Of a stretch of 64,000 bases of DNA, positions 1-10,719 are shown piece by piece (positions within the stretch are counted from its first letter, which is position 1; each line of letters opens with the position of its first letter). Where the stretch lies: the NCBI RefSeq assembly GCF_051106095.1, contig NC_135786.1, forward strand, positions 203,423,501 through 203,487,500, written 5' to 3'. Below the pieces are notes generated by a model that was not told where the DNA came from, made no database searches, and was given only the letters and a program-made list of their open reading frames with translations. Source of the stretch: Pogona vitticeps (taxonomy: Eukaryota > Chordata > Lepidosauria > Squamata > Agamidae). A program made the translations under genes and the position numbers.

Positions 1-99
1 TTTGCATGTGTGTGCACAGAGAAACACAGAGAGAGTAAATACAGAAACAACTTGTAAAAGAGGTTTTAATTCAAAAAAGATTAAGGAAATCTTCAGCAC

Positions 100-195
100 C
101 TTTGCCCCTTTCCATAACTGAACAGGGATTTGAACCCAGGCCTCCTGAGTCCTAGTCCATTACTTCATCCCCTACCCACTCTGGGTATCACAGGC
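100..195 (-). repeat. tRNA-derived SINE fragment
   Basis: Read on the minus strand, the stretch has a tRNA B-box-like core (complement of gggatttgaacccaggcctc) preceded by text resembling an anticodon arm, as in MIR-like and other tRNA-derived SINEs. Only the head is visible and no tail was found. It could be a chance tRNA-like patch. Confidence 0.4.
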
Positions 196-238
196 ATCAT
201 TACCTGGCTTTAAAAAAATATGTGGGAAATGTCATCAT

Positions 239-530
239 CGTTTAATCGTTTTGTCATGTCCGACTCTTTGTGACCCTGTGGACCAGAGCACACCAGGCCC
301 TCCTGTCTTCCACTGCCTCCCAGAGTTGTGTCAAACTCATGTTGGTAGCTTCGCAGACACTGTCCAGCCATCTCATCCTCTGTCGTCCCCTTCTCCTCCT
401 GCCTTCACACTTCCCAACATCGGGGGCTTTTCCAGGGCGTCTTCTCTTCTCATGAGATGGCCGAAGTACTGGAGCCTCAGCTTCCGGATCTGTCCTTCCA
501 GTGAGCACTCAGGGTTGATTTCCTTTAGAA
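239..530 (-). mobile_element. BovB LINE, 5'-truncated 3' end
   Basis: The minus strand matches the last ~290 bp of the BovB copy at 17708-20146. It encodes the RTE C-terminal tail (for example MRWLDSVCEATNMSLTQLWE) and ends in the gtcggacatgac-type tail shared with Sauria SINEs. The copy is only a tail, as expected from aborted target-primed reverse transcription. No clean target duplication could be read. Confidence 0.88.
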
Positions 531-1403
531 AAGGGGAATGTACTTTTCATCAAATTGTAGGTCTGTGTACTCATGGTGCTAGAGAGCATACGGAAATGCT
601 GCCTGTCTTTTCCCACATTGCTTTTTGGCTTTGAAGGCTCTGCTTCTCCCACTTCCTCTTCTTTAAAGCCCAATATATTTCCAGGAGGGTGAAACATCTT
701 CTTGAGCTCTCCATGTCACCTTTTGAGGTAAATACATATTTTAGAAGGCATACCCACATTCCGTAAACAAATGAAAGCAAGACTTCCCAGCAGTTCTGAG
801 AGGCAGAAAAAACCAGAAACCAACTTCACTTTCTCCTTTTTTAACATTTAATTAGCTGAAGTCCCAGGGAACATATTTGATTCAAACATCTTCCATATCT
901 ACAGGTAAGTCAAGGCAATCAAATAGAAGGGGAAACCATGCATAGTTTGTAAATGACTGGCTCCCAGCGTCCGTGTTATTTGTTTTTAAAGCAACTGTAT
1001 TCCGTTTCCTTTACCGTTCAGATATGGAATTGTTGTTTGTGTTTCTCCACCTTGGGAGACTGGTGAGTGAATCTCTAGAGCTAGATTTTCCCCTTACATG
1101 TCAATGGAGCATTCTCAGTATTCTCAAAATAAGGAAACTGGGGAACAGAAATGTCAGGGAAGAACAGAAAGTAAAACTGCACAAGGCATGAGAGAACAAG
1201 CAAATACTGACATCCCTCAGGGAAATTGCTACAGCTGCTGGTTCTTCCTGTTCCATGTTGCCATCCGTATATGGATGGATGCATATTTCCTGGTCTATTC
1301 TCCCACAAGAGTAATTCCAGTATACTATCTGAAATTCCTAATGCTCGTATTACTTCCTTACACATGGCATTTTGGTTGTGTCCCATTCGAATTATAATTA
1401 TCG
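531..1403. other. AT-rich intergenic, nothing recognised
   Basis: No exon, RNA gene or repeat family was recognised here. Short open frames on both strands lack protein-like composition. Confidence 0.5.
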
Positions 1404-1475
1404 TATTTTTTGCTCCATAAGACACAGTTTTTCCCCCAAAAAGGGGGGGGAAGTATGTGCGTCTTATGGAGCAAA
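1404..1475. repeat. Palindromic DNA-transposon relic (gctccataagac family)
   Basis: The stretch begins ttttgctccataagacac and ends with its near-complement gtgcgtcttatggagcaaa around a C-run/G-run centre, so it folds back on itself. The same gtgcgtctta...cttatggagcaaaaaata text recurs at 3895-3962. This is typical of a short MITE; the superfamily was not determined. Confidence 0.5.
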
Positions 1476-2239
1476 TACTGTAAAAAAGGGTTCAGCCACC
1501 ATCATCCAGAAGTCTCCCACCGTGGTGCTGGGAGGCCTCTGAATTGGCACCAGAAGCTGCTCGCCATGGCAGCCACATTGGACCTCACCACTCTGCCATC
1601 TGTGCTGCTGGCTTTCCAGGATCTGCCTCCTGGAGCCCACCTAGAAAACCAGCAGTGCCAACAGGCCTATGGCAGCAGGTTTAAATGGCAGAGGGCAGTG
1701 AAAACAGCCAATAACTGAAGGGGAAATAGTGATTCTAGAAAGACCAGGGGAAACCACAAACACAGTCCCCCACTACCACAAATTATGCAGGTGATTTCCC
1801 CACATTTGGGGAAATCACAGTGATCAGCACACCTGAAGTGCAATGCATGAGCCTCACCCTGGGAAAACCACTTTCATAATCATGGTATCTCCCCTGCCAG
1901 GTATGAGTTGGAGTGGCCCCTGCACCTCCTGCCCCCTTCTGTGCCCTGCCCCCCCCAAGGCATGGTGATCCCCCAGCTGCACCTCCCACTCAGAACAGGG
2001 CTGCTCAGCCCCAGTCCTGCCAGAGACCAAGAGAGCTCCTCAGTGTTTTGGGGTGCCCCGTGGGACCCCCATCAGGGCAGGGTGCTTCTCCCACAATCCT
2101 CCAGTGCACAGATATTAGCATACCTAATGCGCGGCGAAGGCAAGGAAAGTGGGAAATTCAAACTTTCAGCAAAGAGGATGCTTGTCTGCTTCCTCGCTCC
2201 TCCAAGTGATTAGAGAGCTGGGAGAGAGACCTGGGACTG
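1476..2239. other. GC-richer anonymous stretch with a perfect hairpin
   Basis: This stretch is more GC-rich than its surroundings and may be the body of the transposon whose ends lie on either side. At 1791-1818 there is a perfect 12-bp-arm, 4-nt-loop hairpin (gtgatttcccca / tggggaaatcac). The two overlapping ~100-codon open frames have proline/serine-rich text and are not recognised as protein. Confidence 0.4.
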
Positions 2240-2713
2240 CCTGGGGCTGCCTGGTATTGTCATTTTAAAATGTAAAATTTAGTTTAAAAGCTGCTTGTTT
2301 GGGTGAAAAGGTGCGCTGTTTGAGTTGAAACCTGCTTGTGTAGAAATGTGCATACTTGCCTTAAAAGCTCCTAGTTTTGCTTTAAAAGCTGCCTGGGAAG
2401 CCTTTCAGACCAGCGCCGATCAGCTGTTAGGCAGGGAGAGGGAGGGGGAAGGAGCGGAGAAGAGCATAAAATAGGTGCCAGCTGCCTGCTGGTTGCCGGC
2501 TTTTAGCTGTTTGGTGCTCTTTTTTGGCTGTTCCGGGGGGAGCTACCAAGGCACTGTGAGGAGCTGGGTACAGTCTACAGTACATGGTAAGTGACTTTCT
2601 TTTAATTTCTTTTTATGTTTCTGACCTTTCCCCCCCCATAAGAACGCATTAATTAATTTTCAATGCATTCCTATGGGAAATTTGGATTTGACTTACAAAC
2701 TTTTCAACTAGTT
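2240..2713 (-). mobile_element. Tigger-like MITE fragment (probable)
   Basis: On the minus strand, 2637-2713 reads aagtttgtaagtcaaat, then cccataggaatgcattgaaa, then ttaattaatgcgttc. This subterminal block is shared with the TIR elements at 35036 and 51669 (cccat.ggaatgcactgaaat..ttaat..gttcc). The GC-rich body to the left may belong to it. The opposite terminus was not found, so the left boundary is a guess. Confidence 0.4.
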
Positions 2714-3510
2714 CTGGGCATCGACTAGAGAATGTATTTCCAAAGGGTGTTGCAGCAAGGAAACTAACTGTGCTTTTTGAGCCAGAACACAAACTTGACT
2801 GCTGATCACAAATTAACCCTGCATACATGGGAAAGCAAAATTCAGTCTTACTTTTAGTTGTTTCCAAGTCCTTATGGTTGTGGTATCTCTTTGATGTATC
2901 TAAATCAGAACAAGGCCAGGAAGTCTCAGAGACAGGGCATAGTTATTTGGTTAGTGTTTTTGGAACAGAGTTCTTGCCTGTAGCACATATTACATTTGCT
3001 GATACAGTAGTTTGAAAATTAAGAAAGTCAAAATTCTTTGTGACTTCTAACTGGATTACAGTACCTGCTTCCTAATTTCAACTACTATAGTTTGTATTCA
3101 GTTTTTTGGCTTGCCAAGAACATTGTTCCTGGCTTTGTGTTGCCTAACCTGTTGTGCCTTACATGCTATAAACGTTCAATTATGTCAAAAAACCGAAATT
3201 TGGTCTTATGCTGAGCATGTGCTACTTCTGGTGAATGGGATCAGGTTAAGCTTTGTGTTGCTGTTCTTTTGCATAACCTAAAGTAAATAAGGAAAACCAG
3301 CTGTTAAATAGTTTAATTCCACTATTTATCCTCCACGCAACTAAAAGGGACCTCTCAATGCAGTGCCAAATCAGACAAACCATTTCTTACTTAATATAGG
3401 CTTGAGCTGTAGCTGGGCAGAGTTGCACAACAATCTCAACTGTCGTTGAGATATTTCTCAATGAGCCTGGGGAGGAGGTGGATGAAAGGAAATGTAAAAT
3501 ATAGGTAGTG
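2714..3510. other. AT-rich intergenic, nothing recognised
   Basis: No coding, RNA or repeat signal was identified. Confidence 0.5.
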
Positions 3511-3518
3511 TGGTATAG

Positions 3519-3655
3519 CAGTGGTCCGCAACCTTGGGCCTCCAGATGTTCTTGGACTTGAACTCCCAGGAATCCTGGCCAGCAGAGGGTGGTGGTGAAG
3601 GCTTCTGGGAGGTGTAGTGCAAGAACATCTGGAGGCCCAAGGTTGGGGACCACTG
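3519..3655. mobile_element. hAT-type MITE with 8-bp TSD
   Basis: This 137-bp palindromic element runs from cagtggtccgcaacc to its complement ggttggggaccactg. It is flanked by a perfect 8-bp target duplication, tggtatag, at 3511-3518 and 3656-3663. An 8-bp duplication plus CAGTGG termini is the hAT signature. The arms are about 50 bp; the centre contains ggtggtgaaggcttctggga, also present in the elements at 30833 and 52497. Confidence 0.9.
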
Positions 3656-3894
3656 TGGTATAGGTCTTATCACTGGCTGATAATGGTTTATATGTACTTA
3701 ACTTCAATTTAAGGTACACAAATTTATGGTACATAAACTAGAGTACATAAACCTTTAAGTCTCTCCATTTGTTAATGACAGTGGTAATGGTTCTTAATGC
3801 CACTGTTGACTGCTGTTCACTTTACATAGTTCAAATGTTATTCTGTTATAGTTTATTAAATATTTTATTACACTATTTGGTTCAGAATATTTTT

Positions 3895-3962
3895 TTCTGT
3901 TTTCCTCCTCTAAAAATTAGGTGCGTCTTAAGGTCAGGTGTATCTTATGGAGCAAAAAATAT
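3895..3962. repeat. Palindromic DNA-transposon relic, same family as 1404
   Basis: The text ggtgcgtcttaaggtcagg followed by tgtatcttatggagcaaaaa matches the arm of the relic at 1404-1475. Only one arm plus an internal duplication of it is visible. Confidence 0.45.
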
Positions 3963-4250
3963 GGAACTAGTGTCTCAAGGCCCAGAAACCATTATCTGTC
4001 ATTCACTAGCAACTTCTAGCTCTCACCACCATTACACCCTCCCCCAGCACAATATAAAGCCTAAAACATCAAGAACAGCTCCAGCTTTATAAACCTGGGG
4101 CATTGGGGTCATTATAAAATAGTTCCTGTTGCAGAAGCCCTGGTTTCCACTACACCAGCATGGCATCAGGAGAAAATGGGCTGTGTGAAACCAAGTAAGA
4201 AAGCTTCTAGTGTTGGTGTCAGTCCACTGATTTCACTACATTGGTTTGTT

Positions 4251-4251
<1 letters not shown>

Positions 4252-4320
<69 letters not shown>

Positions 4321-4321
4321 G
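4252..4321. repeat. (CAGA)n microsatellite
   Basis: About 17 uninterrupted tetranucleotide units, directly abutting the 3' tail of the SINE at 4322-4566. The array probably grew from the SINE tail. Open frames through it are artefacts of the repeat. Confidence 0.97.
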
Positions 4322-4566
4322 GGTATAATAATAATTGCATGGTATGGAGTCGATTCCAACTTACGTGATCCATTACAAGGTTTTCTAGGTAGAGCATACT
4401 TAGAAGTGGTTTACCATTCCTTCCTTGTGGGAGCACCCTGGGACTGTGCAGCTTGCCCAAGGGCACACAGGCTGGCTCTACTCGCAGAAGGCACAGTGGG
4501 AAAATGAACTCCCTACCTCTGACACTGCAGGCAGATACTTAAACCACTGAGCTATTGAGCCATACT
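4322..4566 (-). mobile_element. tRNA-derived SINE
   Basis: Read on the minus strand it begins tggctcaatagctcagtggt, a tRNA A-box-like head. A B-box region follows, then a body with aatggtaaaccacttctaag, and a tail with taagttggaatcgactcca. Head, body and tail are all present, so the copy looks near full length. A second copy of the tail lies at 46988-47082. The family name was not assigned. Confidence 0.8.
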
Positions 4567-5433
4567 TAAAAAAAATTACAGGAACCCTGAGATCCAGCAA
4601 CTGGAGTCTACCTCAAAATACAGTTCAAATTAAAGAATTCTGAGCCAAGGAAATAGTTTGAGTGCCAGACAGTCTTTAGTGGCATGATGGGGTGGCAGTG
4701 CATGTAGCATTAATGTCTGTTACAAAAGATGATAAATGTGCTCACATGGACCTGATCACAGTCTTCCTCTCTCCCTCTCTCTCACATACACTAGCACACA
4801 CCATTTGTTGAATAGGAAATGATGATACAAATGTTCCTTTGAAAAATAATACTAAAACCCTTCCATATGTTGATGTGACACTGCCCCAGAACAGGTTAAC
4901 ATTGCCAGCTTTTACAGGTCAAGAAGAACTGTTTGTACTGTTTGTTTGACCTATTGAACAAATAGCAGAGTAGACAGCCTGTAACAATCCTGTCGTCCAT
5001 CAAGCCAAGGCACTCTTAGGGTCACCCACTCCTAAATCATAGGCCCTGAATCATTCTGGGAATGCTACACTTGACAATAATGAATAGGGAGAGGACATCT
5101 CCCCATAATATCTGAGACAGTGGCTGGAATCCTGTTCCATAGCTATGCCTAGGTAACTTAGCATTACACAAGCAATATATTACACCAAGGAAGAAAGAAA
5201 ATAATATACAAGGAGCTCAACAGGTATGCTATGTAATGTTTGGGCCATGAACTGCACAATCAAACAAACAAAAAAGACCAATGTGGCTTCAAAAAAAAAA
5301 AAACACCTCAGAGAAAAGCTGAAAACAAAAAAGGACACATTTAGGAAGTGGAAAGAAGGCCATGAAGGAAGGCATGTAGCAAAGAACTGCAGGGATAACA
5401 TTAGGAAGGCAAAAACTGAGAGTGAGTTGAGGT
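4567..5433. other. Intergenic, nothing recognised
   Basis: AT-rich sequence with an interrupted CT-rich patch near 4765-4785 and an A-run at 5289-5301. No gene signal. Confidence 0.5.
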
Positions 5434-5975
5434 GTATTTATTTATTTATTTAAAATATTTTAGCCCACCTTAAAAAGCACCCAAGGTGGCTTACATACAA
5501 AATTAAAAACACAATATTTAAAAGCTAAAAATGGTAAGTATGCAAGTGCTAAAAAAAGAACTAAAATATTATATTAAAAACAGTAAATAAAAACCATTTT
5601 AAAAACACATTTAAAAGCAACAAGTTACAACAATCTCCTTAGAAAACCCCTCTCAGAGAACCAGTCGCTAAGAAAAGCCTGCTGGAAGAGAAAGATCTTT
5701 GCTTGCTTGTGGTAGGCTCATAAAGAGAGAAACAGCTTAGACCCCAGCCATTTAGGGCTTTATATGTAGGTTTAATACTTTGAAATGTACCCAGAAACTG
5801 TTCTGCAGCCAGTGGAACTACTGTGTGTGTTTGTGTGTGTGGGGGAAAGTTATATGATTCCTGCAACCAGCCCAAGTTTACAATCTGGCTGAGTTCTGGA
5901 CCTGATAAAGTTTCTGAGCACTTTTTGAAGGCAGCCCCACACAGAGAATGACAGAAGAATTATATGCAAGCACCC
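5434..5975 (-). mobile_element. L2-clade LINE 3' end
   Basis: On the minus strand the copy enters in the reverse-transcriptase C-terminal region, including the diagnostic ITYKALNG-like block (here PTYKALNGWG). It runs through a 3' UTR and ends in a (TTTA)n-type tail at 5437-5452. The frame is broken and divergence is visible by eye, so it is an old 5'-truncated copy. The family block is the one in the 63462-64000 element. Confidence 0.75.
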
Positions 5976-6794
5976 CAAATATACCAAGTGTCAGGGACAG
6001 CCCAAGACTTTATGCTGCCTGAGTTGCAGCAAAAATTACTTTCCCTGTTCCCTCATCATAATACGCAGTGCCCAAGACTAGTCAATCACAATGGTAAACT
6101 CTCTGAGGATGGCATCGGCTTGGAATTGTCGTAGTCAAATGATTGATCTTTGAATGAGAGGAATTGGTGGGAACACAAGATATAGAAGTGATAGTGAGTG
6201 GGTACCCCCTTTTTGTTGACATAGTACAGCGCTGTGGTTTGTCTGTAGCTATCTGTACTGCTCGTCCCACAATGAGTGGTAGGAAGGCATGAAAGTCCTT
6301 GATGATTGCCAAAAGTTCCAGATGGTTGATATGTAATGATTGTTCTCATTTCGTCCACAGACTGTGTATTCTGTGATGTCGATAGTGGGCTCCCCATTCC
6401 GATGGGCTGGCATCGGTACTGACTTGTGTGGATAGCTGCAGAGGTTGGAAGGGTCTGCCTATTATCAAATGAGGGAGGAATGTCCACCAGGTAAGTTGAT
6501 TGGCAAGTTCTGGTGTTACAATGAGACGTTTGCTGTTGATCTGTCATGAGGTCAAATAGTGACAGGAACCATGCTTGCAGTGATCTCATTTTGAGCCATG
6601 CATGTTGAATGATGGCAGTAGTAGATGCCATGAGCCCAAGGAGATGCTGAGCTTAGTGTGCCAATACCGACGCTAAGGGCTGGAATGGTCGGATAGTTTG
6701 TTTTAATTTGGTGATCCTCTCTTGCGGTAGGAAGGCTCTGGCTCAGAGAGAGTCGAAGTACACGTCAATGTAGGTGTTATCTGACCTAGGTCCT

Positions 6795-7850
6795 CTTGAG
6801 GTAGTTCAAACTAAATTTTTGACATCTATTCTGACTGTACCCCCCAGTACACCTAATGTAGGCCTTCGTTTAGAGGCTGGCCTAATCGCCATAAGAGCAC
6901 GCACCAAAGTCCACATGTTAATTACTAGCTAAAGCTTCTCTTCTCTTCAGAAGGCTTGGCACAGTTGTCACTTTTTGACTCCTTTCAATCAGAATGAAAA
7001 TTACAACTTACAAAAGAAATAAGGCAAATGGGCTTTTCCACCAATGTTCTTTTCGTGATGGGGCATGTTGGTGCTAAAGCAGCACTCAAACAAAGAACCT
7101 GGGACATAGAACTTCAAGAGCATATGAGCCAGTCGGCCAAATACAGTGTTGTTACTAATAATGCCTTTACAATAGCTTCATATCTGAAGAGCACAATGTC
7201 AACAAAGACAAGAAGACCCTTTACATTAGCAAGACTTAATGTTTTACCCTCTAAACTCATGGAAGGAAGATTTCAACATATACCTATTTCGGATTGCCTG
7301 TGCCCATGTAATGATGGCCAAGTGGAAACTGTAGGTCAAGTCTTGCTGTACTGTCTTTTTTATAGAGATCTACACACTAATCTCTTGAGCCCAATCATTC
7401 TCATATATCCAGGGAGACCTGATGAATTTTACATCAGGCTACTTCTTTCCGATCAAGACTCCATTATTACATGCTCTGCAGCAAAAGTTTGTGCAGCACC
7501 AATGGCACAGAGCTCCCTTATAGTCTCCTGAGTTCACAGGTCGACTGGTTTTAACATGAGGGTGGTTTAGAGAAATATTGTGGCCCCAACCAAAAGAAGG
7601 AAATATTTATATTTTAACCAAATAATATGTTTTATGAACTGGTTGTACACCTTTTTAAATTGCATTTTGTGTATTTTAACCACATAATATGTTTTATGAA
7701 CTGATTTTATCTTTTTAAACTACATTTTGTATATTTTAGCCACATGATATGTTTTATGAATTGGTTGTAAATTTTTAAACTGCATTTTGTATATTTTAAC
7801 CATAAATATGTTTTATGAGCTGGTCACCTGGCCATAATAAATAAATTCAA
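6795..7850 (+). mobile_element. LINE 3' end with zinc-knuckle RT C-terminus
   Basis: The frame from about 6796 reads LTSILTVPPSTPNVGLRLEA and continues, after interruptions, into 7028-7531. That ORF contains KTRRPFTLARLNVLPSKLME, then a C-P-C...VEtVgQVLLyC.FY block like the zf-RVT finger at the C-terminus of several LINE clades, then YIRLLLSDQDS. It ends in a repeat-built 3' UTR (7612-7825) and an aataaataaatt tail at 7837-7848. The copy is 5'-truncated and inserted into the DIRS fossil. The exact clade was not determined. Confidence 0.75.
7612..7825 (+). repeat. ~61-bp tandem repeat forming the LINE 3' UTR
   Basis: About 3.5 copies of a 60-62-bp unit begin ttttaacca at 7612, 7674, 7734 and 7794. 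Each contains atatgttttatgaactggtt and ttttaaa.tgcattttgt. The array lies between the stop codon and the tail of the LINE. Confidence 0.9.
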
Positions 7851-7949
7851 ATGCTTCTGCATAATAAGGATCATAATGATGATGCCCGTCTCTAAAGTCA
7901 CTTCTGGTATGGTATTGAAGCAGTTCAGGGTAATAATTTATGTCTCTAT

Positions 7950-8118
7950 GTGAGGGTAATAATTTATGTCTTTATTATTATTTTTCCTATTTTTTAGTTT
8001 ATTCTAGTTGTTTTGTATTAGCCATGTATTTGTTGTGTTTTATTGTTTAATTTTATATTGGAAGCCACCTAGAGTGGTCCATCGGTCCAGATAGGCGGGG
8101 TATAAATCTAATGTTTAA
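7950..8118 (+). mobile_element. L2-type LINE 3' tail
   Basis: The end of the stretch reads aagccacctagagtggtcca then ccagataggcggggtataaa, the standard 3' terminus of the reptile L2 copies in this window. It is a short 5'-truncated copy on the plus strand, between the zinc-knuckle LINE and the Gag-like part of the DIRS fossil. Confidence 0.75.
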
Positions 8119-9199
8119 AAAAGGAGCATATTGGATGTGAGAGACATGCCGTCTTTTCTCCAGGTGCTTGTGGGGGAAATGATGGGACAACTCTGATTCC
8201 GAAGGCTGAACAGGTATTGTCTGCGCTGATGAATGAGGGCTTGAATGGGCTGAGGCCGGGCTGGATTGCACATCAGCCAGGAATCAGCCTGTACTGGGTG
8301 ACAGACTAGCAATAGAAGCTATAGCCTGGGCCAGTGTCAGAGTAGGATTATCCCTGTCTGATGTTGAAACAGGGGCCTCTCAAGATGATTCTTCTAAAAT
8401 GGGTGATTGAATCATTGGTTGAGGAGGGTCAAGTGGATTTTGTCATTTTCTTTGGTGTTTTTTTTTGTCTTGACTTTATCCTTCTTCTTTTTAGATGACT
8501 CGTCAGAACGGGTCAGAACTCTGGAGATGGGAGTCGAGCCCAACTTCAAAGATGGCTTCAAAAGTTCTTTCTGATGAGATGGAATGGGTGTCAGGCTCGA
8601 TATGGAGCAAGCCGTTTCACAGCAAGCCATCTCTTTAGAAGTTGGTGATGTCATCGGGTCCATGGTCAGATTGAGGGACCATTCCCAAAGGTAAGATCAT
8701 TATTGTTGTAATCATAATTTGAGTGCCAGTTTGGTGAGTTTTTTACACTAAGGGTATGAGTGGGTCTGATGTTGTTCTCCCAGACAAAATAAACAATGAT
8801 CTTGCCTGTCTATTAGCGGTATTTTATTGGCACAAAGAATGCACCATTTGAATGGTCCTGGGGGGCCATAAAATTAGGGGAAGAAGGAGAAACCGTTGAT
8901 TTAGGGAGGGGGAGAAAAACCATGGGAAGAGAAAAAACTGCAAATGGGGAAAAACAGTAGATAATCATGGGAACGTAAAAGAAAATTGATTAGAATCTAT
9001 TATAGAATGATTAGGAAGATTGAAATACTTGCTGTGTATCGCTCTAGCTTTCCAAAAGACGTCCTACTGAAGTGGTGGTAAAAAGGAACTGATGGGACTT
9101 TGGGAGGGCAGAGCATGCACTCCACGGGGGAACGTCTCATTATCACATGTTTTTAAGCTCTAGAAACTTCCGAAACATCTTGTGCAGGTGCAGAACAAC

Positions 9200-10215
9200 C
9201 CAATTCACAGAGGTCACGAAGAAGAACATAAACATATTCATGGCTGACCTGGAACAATGCATTCTCATCTCCTCTGTGCTAAAGCCACTTCTCTATCCTA
9301 GAATCACTAATGACATCTTTATTACTTGGACTCCACAAAAGGAATCGCTTGAGAAGTTCTGTCACAACTTCCAGAACTTTCACCTTACCAGTAATGTGAA
9401 CTTCACATGTAGCTTCACAATGGCTATCTAAGCATCTTTTTATATTGAAAACCCACTGATGATTATATGCATTCACATGCCTCCATGGTCCATCCTGAAC
9501 AAAATCTACTGTCCACAGTCAACTCCTTTAATACAATCCTTTGATGACAAGATGGATACCTAGAAAGATGGTGAGTTGGGTGCCCAGAAACAACCCACTA
9601 CAAGGCAGACTCCCAAAAGAAAATGACAGGACACCATTGGTAATCATTTATTGTTCCCAATTAGATTTCCCACATGCACAACTAGTGATCTACAGTCCAT
9701 TCTGGACAATAACACTTCCTTCTCCAGGGCTCCAAGTAGCTGGCTCACACTTGCTTACAAGCAGCCTTCTATTCTTAAGCAACTGTTGACATAAGACAAC
9801 TACACAGCATGGAGAGAGAAATAGGAACAAGAGCTTGACATAAATCTAGATGCTGTCATCATGGTATGCAAGAATATTGTCCACAGCACCAGGTACTCAT
9901 ATATTTCATCATCTGATAATATGAACTATGTTATCTTTTGCCACTATTGCCCCTTGGCATATGTAAAGCAAACAAGGCAACAGGTACAAAAAAGATTAAA
10001 TGGCTATAAATCTGGAATCAGAAATGGTAATACAAAAAAATCTAGTTTCATGACTCTTCAGCTTCTCAAAGTAATGGTTGGGGGGGGAAGCAGAAAGGAA
10101 GATTGAAAAGAAAGAGTCATAACTTTTCAATGTACATCAAAAATATTAATTAAAGCCCGTGGATTTTTAGCCACTATGGCCAAAATGTTCTTGTGTAAGA
10201 TCATGCCAGCTCAAA
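9200..10215 (+). mobile_element. Penelope-like element: RT and GIY-YIG remnant
   Basis: 9215-9430 reads NIFMADLEQC and then TNDIFITWTPQKESLEKFCH, matching the Penelope-like RT block (canonically RYIDDIF.IWT) before the NFH segment. 9600-9780 continues with weaker similarity. 9861-10106 contains CHYCPLAYVKQTRQQVQKRL and YKSGIRNGNTKK, the GIY-YIG endonuclease region fused to RT in this class. The aspartate pair of the RT motif and the YIG motif are both altered, and frames shift between blocks, so it is inactive. Order and orientation agree with one 5'-truncated plus-strand copy. Confidence 0.75.
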
Positions 10216-10539
10216 GTGATGATGTCATCAGCCTCAGGCTTTTATCAATCATTAAAAGTTTCCTATTCCACCCCCTCCCCCAGGTTCTGAGGCTCCCTCA
10301 GGATGTCTCTTATCTCTGGAAGCCTTTCAAAGCCTTGGGATAGAGGGCTTTAATGTCTAAAACTCTCCACAGCTACTCTTGCTGCCAAAATCAAGGACCA
10401 TCAGCAGTGGTTTGGGAGCATGTAATCCATATTTTGAATGTTAATTATTGGTGTTAATAGCACCACTGTCACTTTGAAAGTTCATTACAATGTGATATTT
10501 ATCCTCTTTTCAGTCTCACTTGGTCCCCACCCCACAACC

Positions 10540-10710
10540 TTCTAAAAACAAATGTGGGCATATATTAGATCACTAAAACCCTCAGAGACAAGCTTTCAAG
10601 TCCTATAGGACTTTTACTCAGACTGGGCATTACAGAGATGAGGAAGATGTGAAGAAGAAACAGACAAGTCCAGTAATTCACCATTGTCAGATGCTGAGAC
10701 CAGGCTTGTT
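10540..10710 (-). repeat. Second Penelope-like terminal fragment with hammerhead-like core
   Basis: On the minus strand the stretch carries cagtctgagtaaa, then the perfect palindrome agtcctataggact (10599-10612), then tgaaagcttgtctctgag. A CTGA-box, a stable stem II and a GAAA-box in this order resemble the hammerhead motifs of Penelope-like terminal repeats, but the CTGA-box is degenerate here. It could instead be another retroelement terminus. Confidence 0.4.
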
Positions 10711-10719
10711 TGTTTAAAG

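Larger units (their letters stand above)
6060..8910 (-). mobile_element. DIRS-like retroelement fossil, interrupted by later LINEs
   Basis: Two blocks on the minus strand carry DIRS-type protein signatures. 8115-8910 is Gag-like, with a lysine-rich stretch. 6060-6795 is the RT/RNase H end, with FLPLIVGRAVQIATD-like text. DIRS elements are tyrosine-recombinase retrotransposons. Between the blocks lie two younger LINE 3' ends in the opposite orientation (6795-7850 and 7950-8118). The fossil is clearly broken, with many lesions and much of the middle missing; neither terminal repeat was found. It is probably old. Confidence 0.7.

Noticed and set aside
120-195. Functional tRNA gene
   Set aside because: Only B-box-like text survives; no complete cloverleaf or terminator was seen.
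4236-4507. Open frames over the CAGA array
   Set aside because: Translation of the microsatellite and the SINE next to it.
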